A stretch of 64,000 nt of DNA from Nesterenkonia haasae (GCF_010119385.1 NZ_VFIE01000022.1:1-64000); one strand, 5' to 3'; positions 44,104 to 56,218 are shown, counted from the stretch's first letter. Made by a program: numbers and translations. The notes: generated by a model not told the origin, from the sequence alone.

Positions 44104-46161
44104 CTAGCTGATGATGGCGCGGATGTCGTCGGCGGTCAGCTGCCCCAGATCTGCGGGTCCTGAACCGTCAAGCACCCGGTTGAAGAGGTCTAATTTGGCC
44201 TTCTTCAAGTCCATGACTTTTGCCTCGATAGTGTCTTTTGACACCAGTCGGTAGACCATGACGCTGCGGGTCTGGCCAATCCGGTGCGCTCGGTCAATCG
44301 CCTGCTCTTCTGCCGCGGGGTTCCACCACGGGTCCAGAAGCACCACATAATCGGCTTCCACCAGGTTCAGCCCGAAGCCTCCGGCCTTCAACGATACAAA
44401 AAAGACCGGGGCCTTGCCTGAGCGGAACTTCTCAATGGCACCGGCCCGGTCAGAGGTCGATCCGTCCAAATAGGCACTAGGAATCCCTGACGTCGAGGCC
44501 ACTTGCCGCGCTTTGTCTAGGAACCGGGTGAACTGGCTGAGCACCAAGACTTGATGCCCCTCCCCCACCGCCTCGCTGAGGAGAGCCTCCAACGCATCCA
44601 ATTTGGCCGATGGAGCGGTCCCTTCCGACACGAGCTCAGCATCCAGCGCCAACTGCCGCAACAGCGTCAGTGAGCGGAAGATCTCGAAACGGTTGACTTT
44701 CATATCGTCCACCAACCCCAGGACTTTGAGTCGTTCCCGCTGGAGTCGACGGTCGTAGAGCCGGCGATGCTCGCTGTCCAACTCCAGTTCCAGTACCTGT
44801 TCCTGTTTCGCAGGAAGCTCGGCGGCCACTCGGTCTTTGGTGCGGCGCAGCAGAAAGGGCTTCAGGCGGCGTCGAAGGCGTGAAAGCTGCTCAGTGTCGA
44901 GTTCCTTCTCGATAGGGTCGCGGAAGACACGGACGAACTCTTTGCGTCCGCCCAAGAGGCCCGGACAGGCGATGGACGTCAGCGCCCACAGTTCCTGCAG
45001 ATTGTTTTCCATCGGGGTACCGGTGACCACCAGTTTGAAGGGGGTTCGCAGTTTTTGGGCGGCGCGGTACCCGCGAGAGGTGTGGTTCTTGATCATCTGG
45101 GCCTCATCCAGAATCAGACCCGACCACTCAAGCCCGTCATAGTCCTCAAATTCGAGCCGGAACAGAGCATAGGAGACCACCACAACATCAGCCGTGGCCA
45201 CAGCGGCGGCCAACTCCGTGCCCCGCCTGGCCTCAGTGGAGCTGATCATCGTCACCTGCAGATCCGGTGTGAAGGAGGAGGCTTCCGCTTTCCAGTTGGA
45301 CATCACAGAGGTGGGAGCCACAATGAGAAACGGCGGAGCTTCCGGAGTTGATTCGTGAATCCGCTGAATCATGGCCAGCGTCTGCAGTGTTTTGCCGAGC
45401 CCCATCTCGTCAGCCAGTATTCCGCCTAGCCCGTGGTCATAGAGGAAGCTCAGCCAGCTGTATCCGAAGCGTTGATACTGGCGCATCTGCGCCTGCAGGC
45501 CACGGGGCACGGGAAGCTCATCCACCTGGTCTTCCTGAGTGAGCCGGAGGACGGCCTGCCACCAGCGGTCCTGTTGAGCGGAAACCAGGTCAATTTCCGC
45601 CAGCTCCTCCCAGAGGTCCACCTGGTAGCGGTTGATGCGCAAGGGCGCGCGCGGGTCGTTGAGGTCGCGAGCCTCCTCGATGATGTCGCGCAGCTTGTTC
45701 AATTCGGGCGAATCAAGGGAGAACCAGGTGCCTGATGGCAGCACAAATAGGCTCTCATTGCGCACAAGGGCTGAGAAGAGGGCCTCAAAATCTACCTCTT
45801 CTCCTTCAATGCTGACGGTGATCTGGAGGTCGAACCAGTCGCCGTGCGGAGTCGAGGTTCCGATTTCAACCTGTGGGGCTTCTTCCGCGTGGCGGTGTCC
45901 GGGACCCAGTGGCGGCAGGATCAGTCCTGAGGAGATGAGTGCCGCCTGAGCGTGGATGCAGTCCGCACCGGGACCGGAGGGCGAATCAGCACAGGTGCAC
46001 GTGGCATCAGCGTCACCGTGGTGCTGTTCAAGCACGACTCGTTCGTACCACTTTCCAGGTACGCCGGCGGCGACGACGGCCTCGATTCGCAGGACTGGAC
46101 CGTTCTGATCGCGGCTGACAACAAAGACATCGTCAGCCAGATCGGCTGCGGCGGTGCTCAT
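44104..46161 (-). CDS. SNF2-family DEAD/DEAH-box helicase with SWIM zinc finger
   Basis: The protein (685 aa from Met at 46161) begins with a SWIM zinc finger, CTCADSP..DCIHAQAA (about residues 48-68). A two-lobe Swi2/Snf2 ATPase follows: GGILADEMGLGKTLQTLAMI (Walker A), LILDEAQMIKN (DEAQ box), VTGTPMENNLQELWAL, FLLRRTKDRVAAELP, and motif VI QAIDRAHRIGQTRSVMVYRLV. Such proteins remodel nucleoprotein complexes; bacterial roles include RNA polymerase recycling and DNA repair. It is shorter than many actinobacterial SWIM-SNF2 proteins. The 98 bases after its stop hold the pdtaR promoter. Confidence 0.9.
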   Translation of the reverse strand: MSTAAADLADDVFVVSRDQNGPVLRIEAVVAAGVPGKWYERVVLEQHHGDADATCTCADSPSGPGADCIHAQAALISSGLILPPLGPGHRHAEEAPQVEIGTSTPHGDWFDLQITVSIEGEEVDFEALFSALVRNESLFVLPSGTWFSLDSPELNKLRDIIEEARDLNDPRAPLRINRYQVDLWEELAEIDLVSAQQDRWWQAVLRLTQEDQVDELPVPRGLQAQMRQYQRFGYSWLSFLYDHGLGGILADEMGLGKTLQTLAMIQRIHESTPEAPPFLIVAPTSVMSNWKAEASSFTPDLQVTMISSTEARRGTELAAAVATADVVVVSYALFRLEFEDYDGLEWSGLILDEAQMIKNHTSRGYRAAQKLRTPFKLVVTGTPMENNLQELWALTSIACPGLLGGRKEFVRVFRDPIEKELDTEQLSRLRRRLKPFLLRRTKDRVAAELPAKQEQVLELELDSEHRRLYDRRLQRERLKVLGLVDDMKVNRFEIFRSLTLLRQLALDAELVSEGTAPSAKLDALEALLSEAVGEGHQVLVLSQFTRFLDKARQVASTSGIPSAYLDGSTSDRAGAIEKFRSGKAPVFFVSLKAGGFGLNLVEADYVVLLDPWWNPAAEEQAIDRAHRIGQTRSVMVYRLVSKDTIEAKVMDLKKAKLDLFNRVLDGSGPADLGQLTADDIRAIIS

Positions 46162-46266
46162 GGATGTCACCCGCCCGACCCCTCGCATCGATGGTCTGCT
46201 GCTACGACATGCTGCACTGCATCTGCAGTGAACGGCATTTGACGTCCATGCAGTGTGCAACAAATG

Positions 46267-46349
46267 TGCCCGCGGTGAGACTCGAACTCACACGATCTTT
46301 CGATCGCCGCATTTTGAGTGCGGTGCGTCTACCATTCCGCCACGCGGGC
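46267..46349 (-). tRNA. tRNA-Leu (CAA)
   Basis: An 83-base class II tRNA: acceptor GCCCGCG with CGCGGGC and discriminator A. The anticodon loop CTCAAAA (CAA) lies in stem CCGCA/TGCGG, the long variable arm is CGATCGAAAGATCG, and the T-arm is TGAGTTCGAGTCTCA. CCA is not encoded. Confidence 0.95.
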
Positions 46350-46448
46350 AAGCCCGTTAACAATACCTGCCACAGGACGTGAAGAGAATTTGGCTCCTCA
46401 CGCCCCTGTCTTCAGGCGCACTAACCGGCCCTGCGAACCAAGCCTGTC

Positions 46449-47981
46449 TCAGAAGGCGCTGTGGGCTGAGACTGCACTGGATGCGCTTGCCGAAGGCCAT
46501 GGCCCAACAGGCTCTTTGGTCGGCGGGTCATCACCACGGCGCAGCGCTTCAACGCTGAGACCGCCATCAGGCAAGTCACCAATTCGGTGAACCTTGACCA
46601 TATTGGTGGTGCCTGCCTGTCCTGGAGGGGAACCAGCCGCGATGACCACCAGATCACCTGCAGCGGCCACCCCCTCTTCCAGCAGCAGCTTCTCCACTTG
46701 CGCAGTCATCTTGTCCGTATGCGAGGCGAACTCCACCCAGCGTGGCTGAACGCCCCAGGACAAGCACAGTGCGTTATGGGTGTGCTCCACATGGGTGAAG
46801 GCGAAGATCGGCTGTTTGGGGCGCAGGCGGGATAGTCGGCGTGCGGAGTCGCCGGAGCGAGTGAATGTCGCCAGGTAGGGCACATTCAATTGTTCAGCAA
46901 TCTCATTGGCGGCCCTTGTGATGGCGCCGCCACGAGTCTGCGGCTTGGTTCCCAGCTGCGGGATCCGTTCAAGCCCCTTGACCTCGGTGGCTTGGATGAT
47001 CGAGGCCATCGTCTTGACCGTCTGGACGGGATATTTGCCGACTGATGTCTCACCGGAGAGCATCACCGCGTCGGCACCGTCCAATACTGCATTGGCGCAG
47101 TCGGATGCCTCAGCCCGAGTGGGGCGAGGGTTGTCGATCATGGACTCAAGCACCTGCGTGGCCACGATGACGGGCTTGGCCCATCGCCGGGCGAGCTCCA
47201 CAGCGCGCTTCTGAACGAGTGGAACCTCTTCCAGAGGAAGTTCTACGCCCAGATCTCCGCGGGCCACCATGACGGCGTCGAACGCATCGATCACATCCTG
47301 GAGCGCCTCCACTGCCTGAGGTTTTTCGATCTTGGCGATGATGGGAACGCGTCGGCCTTCTTCATCCATGATCCTGTGCACAGCTTCAATATCTGCTGCG
47401 TCACGAACGAACGACAGGGCGATCATGTCGAAGCCCGTGCGCAATGCCCACCGAAGATCGGCCTCATCCTTTTCGCTCAGGGCAGGGACCGACACCGCAA
47501 CCCCGGGGAGGTTTATTCCCTTGTTGTTCGAAACGGCGCCGGGCACGACGACTTCGGTGACGACGTCAGTGTCCGTGACCTCAAGGGCACTGAGGCTGAC
47601 TTTTCCATCATCGATCAACAACGTGTCGCCGACATTGACATCCTGCGGCAGGGTCTTCAGCGTCGTGGAACAGATGTCTGCAGTGCCCTCCACCTCGCGA
47701 GTAGTGATGGTGAAGCGTGCGCCCACGTCCAACTGATGTGGCCCGGCTGTGAAGCGTCCCAGGCGGATCTTGGGTCCCTGGAGGTCGGCGAAGACGGCTA
47801 CTGCCCGGCGCAGGTCTTTTGCGACCTCCCGCACCGTGCTGTAAGTCGACTCATGGACGTCGTAGTCGCCGTGGCTCATATTGACGCGGACGACGTCCAC
47901 GCCAGCCTCTATGAGCTCCCGCGTCTTGTCATATCCTGCTGTTGCTGGTCCGAATGTGGCGACGATTTTGGCGTGTCTCAT
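46449..47981 (-). CDS. pyk: Pyruvate kinase
   Basis: Pyruvate kinase makes pyruvate and ATP from phosphoenolpyruvate. The 510-residue protein has KIVATFGPATAGYDKTRELIEAGVDVVRVNMSHG at the N-terminus (shown in part), the catalytic-Lys region VPIIAKIEKPQAVEAL, ARGDLGVELPLEEVPLVQKR, and the C-terminal domain with FTRSGDSARRLSRLRPKQPI. The last 30 residues are a Pro/Ser-rich tail not common to the family. It feeds pyruvate to IlvB but has no operon link to ilv genes. Confidence 0.95.
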   Translation of the reverse strand: MRHAKIVATFGPATAGYDKTRELIEAGVDVVRVNMSHGDYDVHESTYSTVREVAKDLRRAVAVFADLQGPKIRLGRFTAGPHQLDVGARFTITTREVEGTADICSTTLKTLPQDVNVGDTLLIDDGKVSLSALEVTDTDVVTEVVVPGAVSNNKGINLPGVAVSVPALSEKDEADLRWALRTGFDMIALSFVRDAADIEAVHRIMDEEGRRVPIIAKIEKPQAVEALQDVIDAFDAVMVARGDLGVELPLEEVPLVQKRAVELARRWAKPVIVATQVLESMIDNPRPTRAEASDCANAVLDGADAVMLSGETSVGKYPVQTVKTMASIIQATEVKGLERIPQLGTKPQTRGGAITRAANEIAEQLNVPYLATFTRSGDSARRLSRLRPKQPIFAFTHVEHTHNALCLSWGVQPRWVEFASHTDKMTAQVEKLLLEEGVAAAGDLVVIAAGSPPGQAGTTNMVKVHRIGDLPDGGLSVEALRRGDDPPTKEPVGPWPSASASSAVSAHSAF

Positions 47982-48044
47982 GCCTCACCTTTACTGGTTG
48001 TCGAGCGGTATGGAATATGGCACGACATTGGGCCGGATCTGACT

Positions 48045-48061
48045 GCGAGCCTATCGCAGAA
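48045..48061. repeat. Short inverted repeat between gltD and pyk
   Basis: CTGCGA-gccta-TCGCAG is a 6-bp perfect inverted repeat between the gltD stop and the pyk start. It could end the gltBD transcript or be a regulator site; no U-run is present. Confidence 0.3.
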
Positions 48062-48087
48062 TGACTACCTAGAGAACGGCAGAATAC

Positions 48088-49554
48088 TCAAGGAGCGAGC
48101 GTGATCGCCCGATCGCTGGGCGCCACCGGAGCAGGCAGACGCGTGCTGCCTTCCAGGTATTCATCGACCTTTGCCGCGACCGCCCGGCCCTCGGCAATGG
48201 CCCACACCACCAGTGAGGCCCCGCGACCGGCATCGCCGATGGTAAAGATGCCTTCTACGTTGGTTTGGTAGTCCTCAGCGCGTTGGACGGTGCCCCGGGA
48301 GGCGAACTCGATCCCCAGCTGGTCGGTGAGCGTCTGTGGTTCTGCACCGGTGAAGCCCAGGGCAAGCAGGATCAGGTCTGCGGGCATTTCCCACTCCGTG
48401 CCCGGTTTGGGTGTGCGCGTGCCGTCGTCGTTGTACTGAGTCTCAGCACCTCGCAAAGCACGGATGTGCCCGTTTTCGTCTCCTAGGAATTCCACGGTGG
48501 AAGCCAACCATTTGACCTCCCCACCCTCCTCATGGGCGCTGGATACCTCAAACACACGAGGGTCCATCGGCCATGGCTCGTGCTCAGGCCGTTCGCGGGG
48601 CAACTCCTTACCGATGGCGAGGGTCGTCACCGACTTAGCTTGGTGCCGGTGCGCGGTTCCGATGCAGTCCGCACCGGTGTCACCGCCGCCCAGAATGACC
48701 ACGTGCTTGTCCTTGGCGTGAATCTGATCGGGCACGACGTCGCCAGCGACTGCCCGGTTGGACTGAACCAGATACTCCATGGCGAAGTGGATACCGCTGA
48801 GCCCCCGTCCTGGGATCGGCAGGTCACGTGGCACCATGGCCCCGGTAGCCACTATGACCGCGTCGTAGGAGTCTCGCAGTCCATCCCAGGTGATATCGGT
48901 TCCGACATCAGTGGAGGGGTAGAAGCGCGTTCCTTCGGCTTCCATCTGTGTAATGCGGAAATCGACCAGGTTCTTCTCCATTTTGAAGTCCGGGATTCCG
49001 TACCGCATCAGTCCGCCAAGCCGATCATCACGCTCGTAGACGGCGACTGTATGCCCAGCGCGGGTCAGCTGCTGAGCGGCGGCCAAGCCAGCCGGCCCTG
49101 AACCCACCACAGCAACGGTCTTGCCGGTGAGGCGGTTCGGGGGCTCCGGTTCGACATAGCCCTTCTCCAAGGCTTCATCGGCGATTTCGACCTCGGACTG
49201 CTTGATGGTCACCGCTGGCTGGTTGATGCCCAGAACACAAGACGTCTCACATGGTGCAGGACAGACGCGCCCGGTGAACTCGGGGAAGTTGTTCGTCATG
49301 TGGAGCCGGTCGGAAGCCTCCTCCCACTGATCTCGCCAGACCAGATCATTCCATTCGGGAATGAGATTGCCCAGCGGGCAGCCGGTGTGACAGAACGGGA
49401 TCCCGCAGTCCATGCAGCGTCCCGCCTGGGTTTGGGTCACTCCACGGTCCTGCCGCTCCTTGACTTCTTTGAAGTCCATGATGCGCACTGGAACCGGGCG
49501 GGATGGCCTGTCCTGTCGTTCGCGATGCTTGAGAAATCCACGCGGATCAGCCAT
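48088..49554 (-). CDS. gltD: Glutamate synthase small subunit (NADPH)
   Basis: GltD passes electrons from NADPH to GltB for glutamate synthesis from glutamine and 2-oxoglutarate. The 488-residue protein has N-terminal iron-sulfur Cys motifs ([17 protein letters not shown], about residues 43-59, and [12 protein letters not shown]), an FAD site [16 protein letters not shown] and an NADPH site [15 protein letters not shown]. The end, [21 protein letters not shown], is typical. It overlaps gltB by eight bases. Confidence 0.96.
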   Translation of the reverse strand: MADPRGFLKHRERQDRPSRPVPVRIMDFKEVKERQDRGVTQTQAGRCMDCGIPFCHTGCPLGNLIPEWNDLVWRDQWEEASDRLHMTNNFPEFTGRVCPAPCETSCVLGINQPAVTIKQSEVEIADEALEKGYVEPEPPNRLTGKTVAVVGSGPAGLAAAQQLTRAGHTVAVYERDDRLGGLMRYGIPDFKMEKNLVDFRITQMEAEGTRFYPSTDVGTDITWDGLRDSYDAVIVATGAMVPRDLPIPGRGLSGIHFAMEYLVQSNRAVAGDVVPDQIHAKDKHVVILGGGDTGADCIGTAHRHQAKSVTTLAIGKELPRERPEHEPWPMDPRVFEVSSAHEEGGEVKWLASTVEFLGDENGHIRALRGAETQYNDDGTRTPKPGTEWEMPADLILLALGFTGAEPQTLTDQLGIEFASRGTVQRAEDYQTNVEGIFTIGDAGRGASLVVWAIAEGRAVAAKVDEYLEGSTRLPAPVAPSDRAITLAP

Positions 49555-52500
49555 TGGTCACCTCCAAAATCTTCTGCCATGCGGCATCGCCGTCGGGGTC
49601 AAGGCCCTCATCGAGGGCCGCACTGCGGGCAGTCAGCACCCGGTCGAAGTCACGCGGCAGGATCTTGGTGATCCGTTCCAGGACTCCTTGGGGGTCTTCG
49701 AGAAGCCGGGCCGCCAGGGGCGAACCAGTCTCTTCTTGGTGGCGGCGCAGAAGATCCAGAATGATCTGCTTATCCTCCTCATCGGGGGTCAGCAGAAGCA
49801 GCTCCCCATTGGAGGCGGCTTGAGTGTTCAGCTGTGTCTTGTCGAAGTCGAGCACGTACGCGGTACCACCGGACATGCCAGCGCCGAAGTTGCGACCCAC
49901 GGGTCCGAGGATGAGGGTCTGGCCGCCGGTCATGTACTCACAGCCATGGTCCCCTACTCCTTCGGCGACCGCGGTCGCCCCGGAGTTGCGCACCAGGAAC
50001 CGCTCACCCACCTGACCCGACAGGAACAGCTCCCCTGCCGTGGCGCCGTAACCGATGACATTGCCGGCGATCACATTATCGGCGGCTTCGAACGGTGCCG
50101 CCGGGTCAGGGGCGACGATGACACGCCCACCGGAGAGCCCCTTGCCCACGTAGTCATTCGCGTCTCCGGAGAGGCGCAGAGTGATGCCATGAGGAAGGAA
50201 CGCCCCGAGGGACTGGCCGGCCTGACCAGAGAGTTTGATCTCGATGGTGTTGTTCTCCAGCGTGGAGAGCCCCAGCGCTTTGGTGACCTCATGTCCGAGC
50301 ATGGTGCCGACCGCGCGGTCTGTGTTCACGACAGTCTTCTCGATCTGCACGCGCTCTCCGTGGTGAATGGCCCGTTGGGACTGCTCGATCACATCCACGT
50401 CGAAGTGCTTTTCAAGTTCGTGATCCTGAGTGGTGGTCCGGCGCAACTGGCGTGCCACCTCCGGATCCTCTGGGTCCCACCCAGAGAGGACTTTGGTGAG
50501 GTCCAGGCCCTCTGTCTTCCAGTGGCGTTTGGCGTCGTCGATGTTGAGCGACTTGATATGCCCGATGGCCTCATCCATTGTTCGGAAGCCCAACTCCGCC
50601 AGATACTCACGCACCTCTTGGGCGACGAACTCAAAGAAGTTCACCACATGGTCCGCTTTGCCGGTGTAGCGCTCCCGCAGAGTCGGGTTCTGGGTCGCGA
50701 CGCCAACAGGGCAGGTGTCCAGGTGACACACCCGCATCATGATGCAGCCGGAAACTACCAGGGCGCTGGTGGCGAAACCGTACTCCTCAGCACCCAACAG
50801 TGCGGCGATGACAACGTCTCGGCCCGTCTTGAGCTGACCATCCACCTGCACTGTGATGCGCTGGCGGAGGCCGTTGAGCATGAGCGTCTGCTGGGCCTCA
50901 GCCAAACCGAGCTCCCATGGGGTACCTGCGTGTTTGAGCGAGTTCAGCGGGGAAGCTCCGGTGCCGCCATCGTGCCCGGAGATGAGCACGACGTCGGCTG
51001 AGGCCTTGGCCACCCCGGCAGCCACAGTGCCGACTCCGTGCAGTGATACGAGTTTCACGTGGACTCGAGCACCTGTGTTGGCGCGTTTGAGGTCGTAGAT
51101 GAGCTGTTTGAGATCTTCGATGGAGTAGATGTCATGGTGAGGTGGCGGGGAGACCAGAGACACTCCAGGGGTAGAGTGCCTGGTTTCAGCCACCCACGGA
51201 TAAACCTTTTTGCCCATGAGCTGTCCACCCTCACCGGGTTTGGCTCCCTGGGCCATTTTGATCTGCAGGTCATCCGCATGGGTCAGATACTGGCTGGTGA
51301 CACCGAAACGTCCGGAGGCGATCTGTTTGATCGAGCTGCGGCGCTCGGGGTCGATGAGCCGCTGCGGGTGTTCACCACCCTCACCGGTGTTGGAACGGCC
51401 TCCCAGCCGGTTCATGGCGATCGCCAACGTCTCATGCGCTTCCTGAGAGATGGACCCATAGCTCATCGCTCCGGTCTGGAACCGTTTGACGATCTCGGAG
51501 ACGGGCTCCACCTCGCTGAGCGGGACTGAGGGACGGTCGTTCTCAAGCTTGAAGAGCCCACGGAGCGTCATCAGCGCCTTGGACTGGTCGTCCACCGCCT
51601 TGGTGTACTGCTTGAAAACGTCATAGCGCCGTGTGCGGGATGCATGCTGGAGCCTGAATACTGTTTCTGGGTTGAACAGGTGCGGCGGCCCTTCACGCCG
51701 CCACTGGTATTCCCCACCGACTTCCAGCTCGTCGCCACGTCCAAGTCCGTTCCCCGCAGGCGGGTAGGCCTTGGAGTGCCGAGCCATGGACTCTTTGGCG
51801 AGAACATCGACACCGACTCCGCCCATAAGCGATTCCGTACCGGAGAAGTACTGGTCCACCATATTCTGGGCCAAACCGACGGCTTCAAATGTCTGAGCGC
51901 CACAGTAGGAGCTGACAGTGGAGATGCCCATTTTGGACATGATCTTCAGCAGGCCCTTGCCGAGTGCCTTGATGAGGTTGGACACCGCCTGCTCTTCGGT
52001 CACCCGGGTGATATCTCCCCGACGGACCATGTCCTCGGCAGTTTCTATCGCCAAATATGGGTTAACAGCCGAGGCGCCATAGCCGATCAGACAGGCGACG
52101 TGGTGAACCTCTCGGACGTCTCCGGCCTCGACCAACAGGGAGGCTTTGGTCCGGTTCGCCGATTTCAACAGGTGGTGGTGAATGGCTGATACCAGCAGCA
52201 ATGACGGGATAGGTGCCCACTGCGCATTGGAGTCGCGATCGGAGACGACGATGTAGCTGACACCGCGGTTCACCGCCGCCGAGACCTGTTCGCAGAGGGT
52301 ACGGATGCGCTGCCGGAACTCCTCCTCGGTGGATCCCACGCGGAAGAGACCCCGAATACGCAGCGCAGCTTTGACGCCGTCTTCATTGCGGTGATTTGCG
52401 ATGCGCGCCAATTGATCGTTGGTTAGCACCGGGAAGTCCAGCTTGATCTGCTTGGACTTCACCTGGCCGGTGTCGAGGAGGTTTCCCTCAGCTCCAACGT

Positions 52501-54148
52501 GACGGGAGAGAGAAGTGACCAACTCTTCACGAATCGCGTCAAGCGGCGGGTTGGTCACTTGAGCGAAAGTCTGAACGAAGTAGTCGAACAGGAGGCGTGG
52601 ACGTTCGGCCAGGACGGCGATGGGTGTGTCGGTGCCCATTGCTCCCAGCGGTTCGGCGCCAGTGGCAGCCATTGGCCCAATGAGGATCTTGAGTTCTTCG
52701 TGGGTGTAGCCGAAGGTCTGCTGACGCAAGCGGACCGAACCGGCGGGGTGCTTGACGTGCAGCCGCTCTGGCAGGTCGTCCAGTGTGAGTCTGTTTTCGT
52801 CGACCCATTCACGCCAGGGCTGCTTGGACCCGAAGTCAGCCTTGATTTCCTCGTCTTCGATGATCCGGCCTTCTTTGGTGTCGGCGAGGAACATCATGCC
52901 CGGCGCCACGCGTCCCTTACGGACCACCGTCGAAGGCTCCAGTTCAGCGACGCCGACCTCTGAGGAGAGCACTACCAGCCCGTCTTCGGTGACCCACCAG
53001 CGGGCGGGACGCAGCCCGTTGCGGTCCAGCACAGCACCCAGCTGGTCACCATCCGTGAAGGCGATTGCGGCCGGACCATCCCAAGGTTCCATCAGAGTGG
53101 AGTGGTATTCGTAGAACGCCCGCAGGTCGGGATCCATCGACTCATGATTCTCCCAGGCCTCTGGGATCATCATCCTCATGGCCATCGACAGGGGCCTGCC
53201 GGAGAGCATCAGCAGTTCGGCTGCCTCGTCGAAGCTGGTGGAGTCCGATGCTCCCGGGGTGCAGATCGGAAAGAGGTACTCGGGATCGTCACCGAGGACA
53301 GGCCCGTACATCGTGGCCTGGCGTGCGCGCATCCAGTTTCTGTTTCCTTCAACGGTGTTGATCTCGCCGTTGTGGGCCAGGTACCGAAGCGGTTGGGCCA
53401 GCGGCCACGAGGGGAACGTGTTGGTGGAGAACCTGGAGTGGACGATGCCAAGGGTCGACTTGTACCGCTCATCAGAGAGGTCTGGGTAGAAAGGTTCGAG
53501 CTGTGCGGTCGTCAGCATGCCCTTATAGGTGATGGTCCGGGAAGACAGTGACGCGAAGTAGATTCCCAACCGCACCTGCGCACGCTTACGCAACCGCCAT
53601 GCGCGTTGGTCCAGTGTGCCTTCTGCCGATTCCTGAAACTCAATGGAGTCTTCATCAGCGAAAGTCAGGAAGGCCTGTTTGAAGAATGGCATCGCCTCCC
53701 GGGAGAGGCTGCCGATGAGCGAATCGTCGACCGGAACATCGCGCCAACCGAGGACTTTGAGCCCTTGGACTGCGGCCATTTCCTCGAAGTTCGTCATCGT
53801 CTCTTCACGTTCGTCCTGCTCCTGCGGCAGGAAGGCCGTGCCCGCGACGTACTCTCCGGCAGCTGGCAGATCGATGTCCACCACTGCGCGGAAGAACTCA
53901 TCAGGGATCTGGGTGATGATGCCTGCACCGTCGCCGGTGCCTACGTCTCCACCGGTCGCCCCGCGGTGTTCGACGCAGCGCAGTGCGTGGAGCGCGTAGT
54001 CCACGATGTCATGACCTGGCTCTCCACGCAGTGTCGCAATGGCGGCCATACCGCAGTTTTCGTGCTCTTTGGCTGGGTTATACAGCCCGGCCTTTTCAGG
54101 GAAGGCGGCGTATCGCTCGTAAGGGGAGATCACCTTATTCGGGCTCAC
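49547..54148 (-). CDS. gltB: Glutamate synthase large subunit
   Basis: GltB (1533 aa from a GTG at 54148) hydrolyses glutamine and adds ammonia to 2-oxoglutarate. The class II glutaminase Cys appears in [15 protein letters not shown] and is normally exposed by removal of the short propeptide. The central and FMN domains follow, with [20 protein letters not shown] and [19 protein letters not shown]. The 3Fe-4S ligands lie in [21 protein letters not shown], given here in part, near residue 1135, and a beta-helix domain ends the protein. The frame extends to a TTG at 54169, but GAGGAAGGA supports the GTG. Confidence 0.96.
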   Translation of the reverse strand: MSPNKVISPYERYAAFPEKAGLYNPAKEHENCGMAAIATLRGEPGHDIVDYALHALRCVEHRGATGGDVGTGDGAGIITQIPDEFFRAVVDIDLPAAGEYVAGTAFLPQEQDEREETMTNFEEMAAVQGLKVLGWRDVPVDDSLIGSLSREAMPFFKQAFLTFADEDSIEFQESAEGTLDQRAWRLRKRAQVRLGIYFASLSSRTITYKGMLTTAQLEPFYPDLSDERYKSTLGIVHSRFSTNTFPSWPLAQPLRYLAHNGEINTVEGNRNWMRARQATMYGPVLGDDPEYLFPICTPGASDSTSFDEAAELLMLSGRPLSMAMRMMIPEAWENHESMDPDLRAFYEYHSTLMEPWDGPAAIAFTDGDQLGAVLDRNGLRPARWWVTEDGLVVLSSEVGVAELEPSTVVRKGRVAPGMMFLADTKEGRIIEDEEIKADFGSKQPWREWVDENRLTLDDLPERLHVKHPAGSVRLRQQTFGYTHEELKILIGPMAATGAEPLGAMGTDTPIAVLAERPRLLFDYFVQTFAQVTNPPLDAIREELVTSLSRHVGAEGNLLDTGQVKSKQIKLDFPVLTNDQLARIANHRNEDGVKAALRIRGLFRVGSTEEEFRQRIRTLCEQVSAAVNRGVSYIVVSDRDSNAQWAPIPSLLLVSAIHHHLLKSANRTKASLLVEAGDVREVHHVACLIGYGASAVNPYLAIETAEDMVRRGDITRVTEEQAVSNLIKALGKGLLKIMSKMGISTVSSYCGAQTFEAVGLAQNMVDQYFSGTESLMGGVGVDVLAKESMARHSKAYPPAGNGLGRGDELEVGGEYQWRREGPPHLFNPETVFRLQHASRTRRYDVFKQYTKAVDDQSKALMTLRGLFKLENDRPSVPLSEVEPVSEIVKRFQTGAMSYGSISQEAHETLAIAMNRLGGRSNTGEGGEHPQRLIDPERRSSIKQIASGRFGVTSQYLTHADDLQIKMAQGAKPGEGGQLMGKKVYPWVAETRHSTPGVSLVSPPPHHDIYSIEDLKQLIYDLKRANTGARVHVKLVSLHGVGTVAAGVAKASADVVLISGHDGGTGASPLNSLKHAGTPWELGLAEAQQTLMLNGLRQRITVQVDGQLKTGRDVVIAALLGAEEYGFATSALVVSGCIMMRVCHLDTCPVGVATQNPTLRERYTGKADHVVNFFEFVAQEVREYLAELGFRTMDEAIGHIKSLNIDDAKRHWKTEGLDLTKVLSGWDPEDPEVARQLRRTTTQDHELEKHFDVDVIEQSQRAIHHGERVQIEKTVVNTDRAVGTMLGHEVTKALGLSTLENNTIEIKLSGQAGQSLGAFLPHGITLRLSGDANDYVGKGLSGGRVIVAPDPAAPFEAADNVIAGNVIGYGATAGELFLSGQVGERFLVRNSGATAVAEGVGDHGCEYMTGGQTLILGPVGRNFGAGMSGGTAYVLDFDKTQLNTQAASNGELLLLTPDEEDKQIILDLLRRHQEETGSPLAARLLEDPQGVLERITKILPRDFDRVLTARSAALDEGLDPDGDAAWQKILEVTNG

Positions 54149-54327
54149 AGGCGTGTGTTCCTTCCTCAAGGGAGCGGCATCTTCAAGGGGCGTTCGCTGG
54201 GGTGCGTGACAACGTCGTCAGACCTGATCCAGTGCCGTGGGTGGGCACTGCGGGTGCGCCTGCATCACGGTGGGTGCGTGACTGCAGGTACGGCGCTCAC
54301 TCAGCGTTTGAGTGGTCGGTGTTCTAT

Positions 54328-54355
54328 CTTGCGCCTGCGGTTGGGCCGGCGCAAG
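54328..54355 (-). terminator. Hairpin directly after lgt
   Basis: CTTGCGCC and GGCGCAAG are perfect 8-bp arms around a 12-base loop, beginning immediately after the lgt stop codon. It lacks a U-run. It is the likely 3' end of the long rib-his-trp-lgt run. Confidence 0.5.
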
Positions 54356-55417
54356 TCAAGGACCTGAGTTTTCACTCCGTGGACCCGTACCGTGTCTCTC
54401 ATCGGTGACTGGTTCTGCAGCACTGTCGAGAGCGGCTTCGTCTCCGAGGACTCCCGCAACGGCTGGCTCTCCGGCGCGATGCGGGGAGTCGGGAGAGTAT
54501 ATTTCGGCATGTTCGGCAATCTCTGCCTCGGTCTGCGGCCGCTTGATGAAGAGCCAGACCAGGATGGCCACGGCCACGACAAAGATGACGAAAGCGATGA
54601 TCTGATTCAGTCGCCAATCTAGCCCCAGGAGGTCACGCAGAGGGTACTGCGTGGACTTGTTGACCTCGTCAATCCGCATGGATTCGATCCAGAAGCGACC
54701 CAGGGCATAGTAGGCCACATAGGTCCACGCAATGAGTCCCTGACGGAATTGGAAACGCTTGAACAGCAAGATGAGGGCGATGAATCCCACCAGGTTCCAG
54801 AGGGATTCATAAAGGAATGTTGGGTGAAACAGTCCGCCGTCAGTGGCGTAGGCCGGCAGGCTCCCGGTCAATCCCTGATGCTGCTGGTCAGTGTCGATGC
54901 GCAGGCCCCAGGGAAGATCGGTAGCCCGGCCGAACAGCTCTTGGTTGAACCAGTTGCCCCAGCGCCCGATGGCTTGGGCCAGGATGACCCCCGGCACGAT
55001 CGCGTCGGCGAATGCCCCGAATTTGATGCCGTTCTTGCGGCAGAAAAACCAGACAGCCAACGCACCCGCTATCACGGCTCCAATGATGGAGAGGCCCCCC
55101 TGCCAGAGCTGGGGAATCCTGGTGAGATCGCCGTCGGGACCGAAGTACGCATCGGGTGAGCTGACCACGTGATAGATGCGCGCGCCGACGATTCCGATCA
55201 GCACGGCCCAGAGCATGGCCGAGAAAATGTCGTCGCTCTGACCTCCGCGAGACTTCCACAGGCGGGTAGCAACCACCACGGCCATGACGATGCCGATCAT
55301 GATGACCAGGGTGTAGAACGCGATGAAGAATGGTCCGGGAAGATCGATACCGCGTATCGGCGGAGGGGGGAAGCCCGTGAGTGTCTGGGCACCAGAAGAT
55401 AGAGCGGAGAGCGTCAT
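54356..55417 (-). CDS. lgt: Prolipoprotein diacylglyceryl transferase
   Basis: Lgt adds diacylglycerol to the lipobox Cys of prolipoproteins in the membrane, for example the binding protein at 33608. The 353-residue protein has several membrane helices, an N-terminal IRGIDLPGPFFIAFYTLVIM, the signature GRWGNWFNQELFG (about 150-162) and HPTFLYESLWN. A charged cytoplasmic C-terminal tail of about 60 residues follows the last helix. It is last in the trp run, 13 bases after trpA, a frequent actinobacterial order. Confidence 0.95.
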   Translation of the reverse strand: MTLSALSSGAQTLTGFPPPPIRGIDLPGPFFIAFYTLVIMIGIVMAVVVATRLWKSRGGQSDDIFSAMLWAVLIGIVGARIYHVVSSPDAYFGPDGDLTRIPQLWQGGLSIIGAVIAGALAVWFFCRKNGIKFGAFADAIVPGVILAQAIGRWGNWFNQELFGRATDLPWGLRIDTDQQHQGLTGSLPAYATDGGLFHPTFLYESLWNLVGFIALILLFKRFQFRQGLIAWTYVAYYALGRFWIESMRIDEVNKSTQYPLRDLLGLDWRLNQIIAFVIFVVAVAILVWLFIKRPQTEAEIAEHAEIYSPDSPHRAGEPAVAGVLGDEAALDSAAEPVTDERHGTGPRSENSGP

Positions 55418-55430
55418 AGGTGGAACCGTA

Positions 55431-56218
55431 TCAGGACTTTCCGCTGAGCTGGCGAGCCAACTCTCCTACGGCCTCAGGTCCACCGTCGCGCAGAGCGGCT
55501 ACGAGGGCGGTGCCGACGATGACCCCGTCCGCGTAGCTTCCGATCTCCTCAACGTGGGAGCGCGCGGACACACCGAGCCCCACGCAGACTCGGCGGGCGC
55601 CAGCTGCTTTTGACGCTTCAACGACCTGTTCGGCAACGTCCGACACTGAATCGCGAGTGCCGGTGACGCCCATAATGGACACTCCGTAGACAAACCCTCG
55701 CGAGGCTTCCGCTACCATCTGGGCACGTTCCGGGCCCGAGGTGGGGGCTGACAGGAAGATGCGGTCCAACCCGTATTTGTCTGTGGCGGCGAGCCAGTCT
55801 TCAGCCTCGTCCGGGATCAGATCCGGCGTGATCGCCCCCGCTCCCCCAGCCGCAGCCAGTCGGCGAGCGAACTCCTCTGCGCCCATCCGGTCAATGAGGT
55901 TGTAGTAGGTCATTACGAGCACAGCGGCACCAGTGGCCTCTGTGACGGCCTGAACAATCTCGAAGACCTCACTGATCCGGAAACCCCGGGCGAGAACTTC
56001 GGTGGTCGCCTGCTGGATGACCGGTCCGTCCATCACAGGGTCGGAGTAAGGGATGCCGACCTCGAGGATGTCTGCGCCGTTCTCAATCAGAGCGATTGCA
56101 GCTTGGATGGAGGTCTCTTTGTCCGGATACCCGGCGGGCAGGTAGCCGATGAAGGCCGCTCGACCCTCAGCAGCAGCGGCGTCGATCGCGGCCGCGCTCT
56201 TGGACTGAAGCACTGCGG

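Noticed and set aside
54170-54327. Possible leader peptide or riboswitch upstream of gltB
   Set aside because: Several GC-rich inverted segments occur, but no short frame with a telling amino acid run and no known riboswitch core was found.
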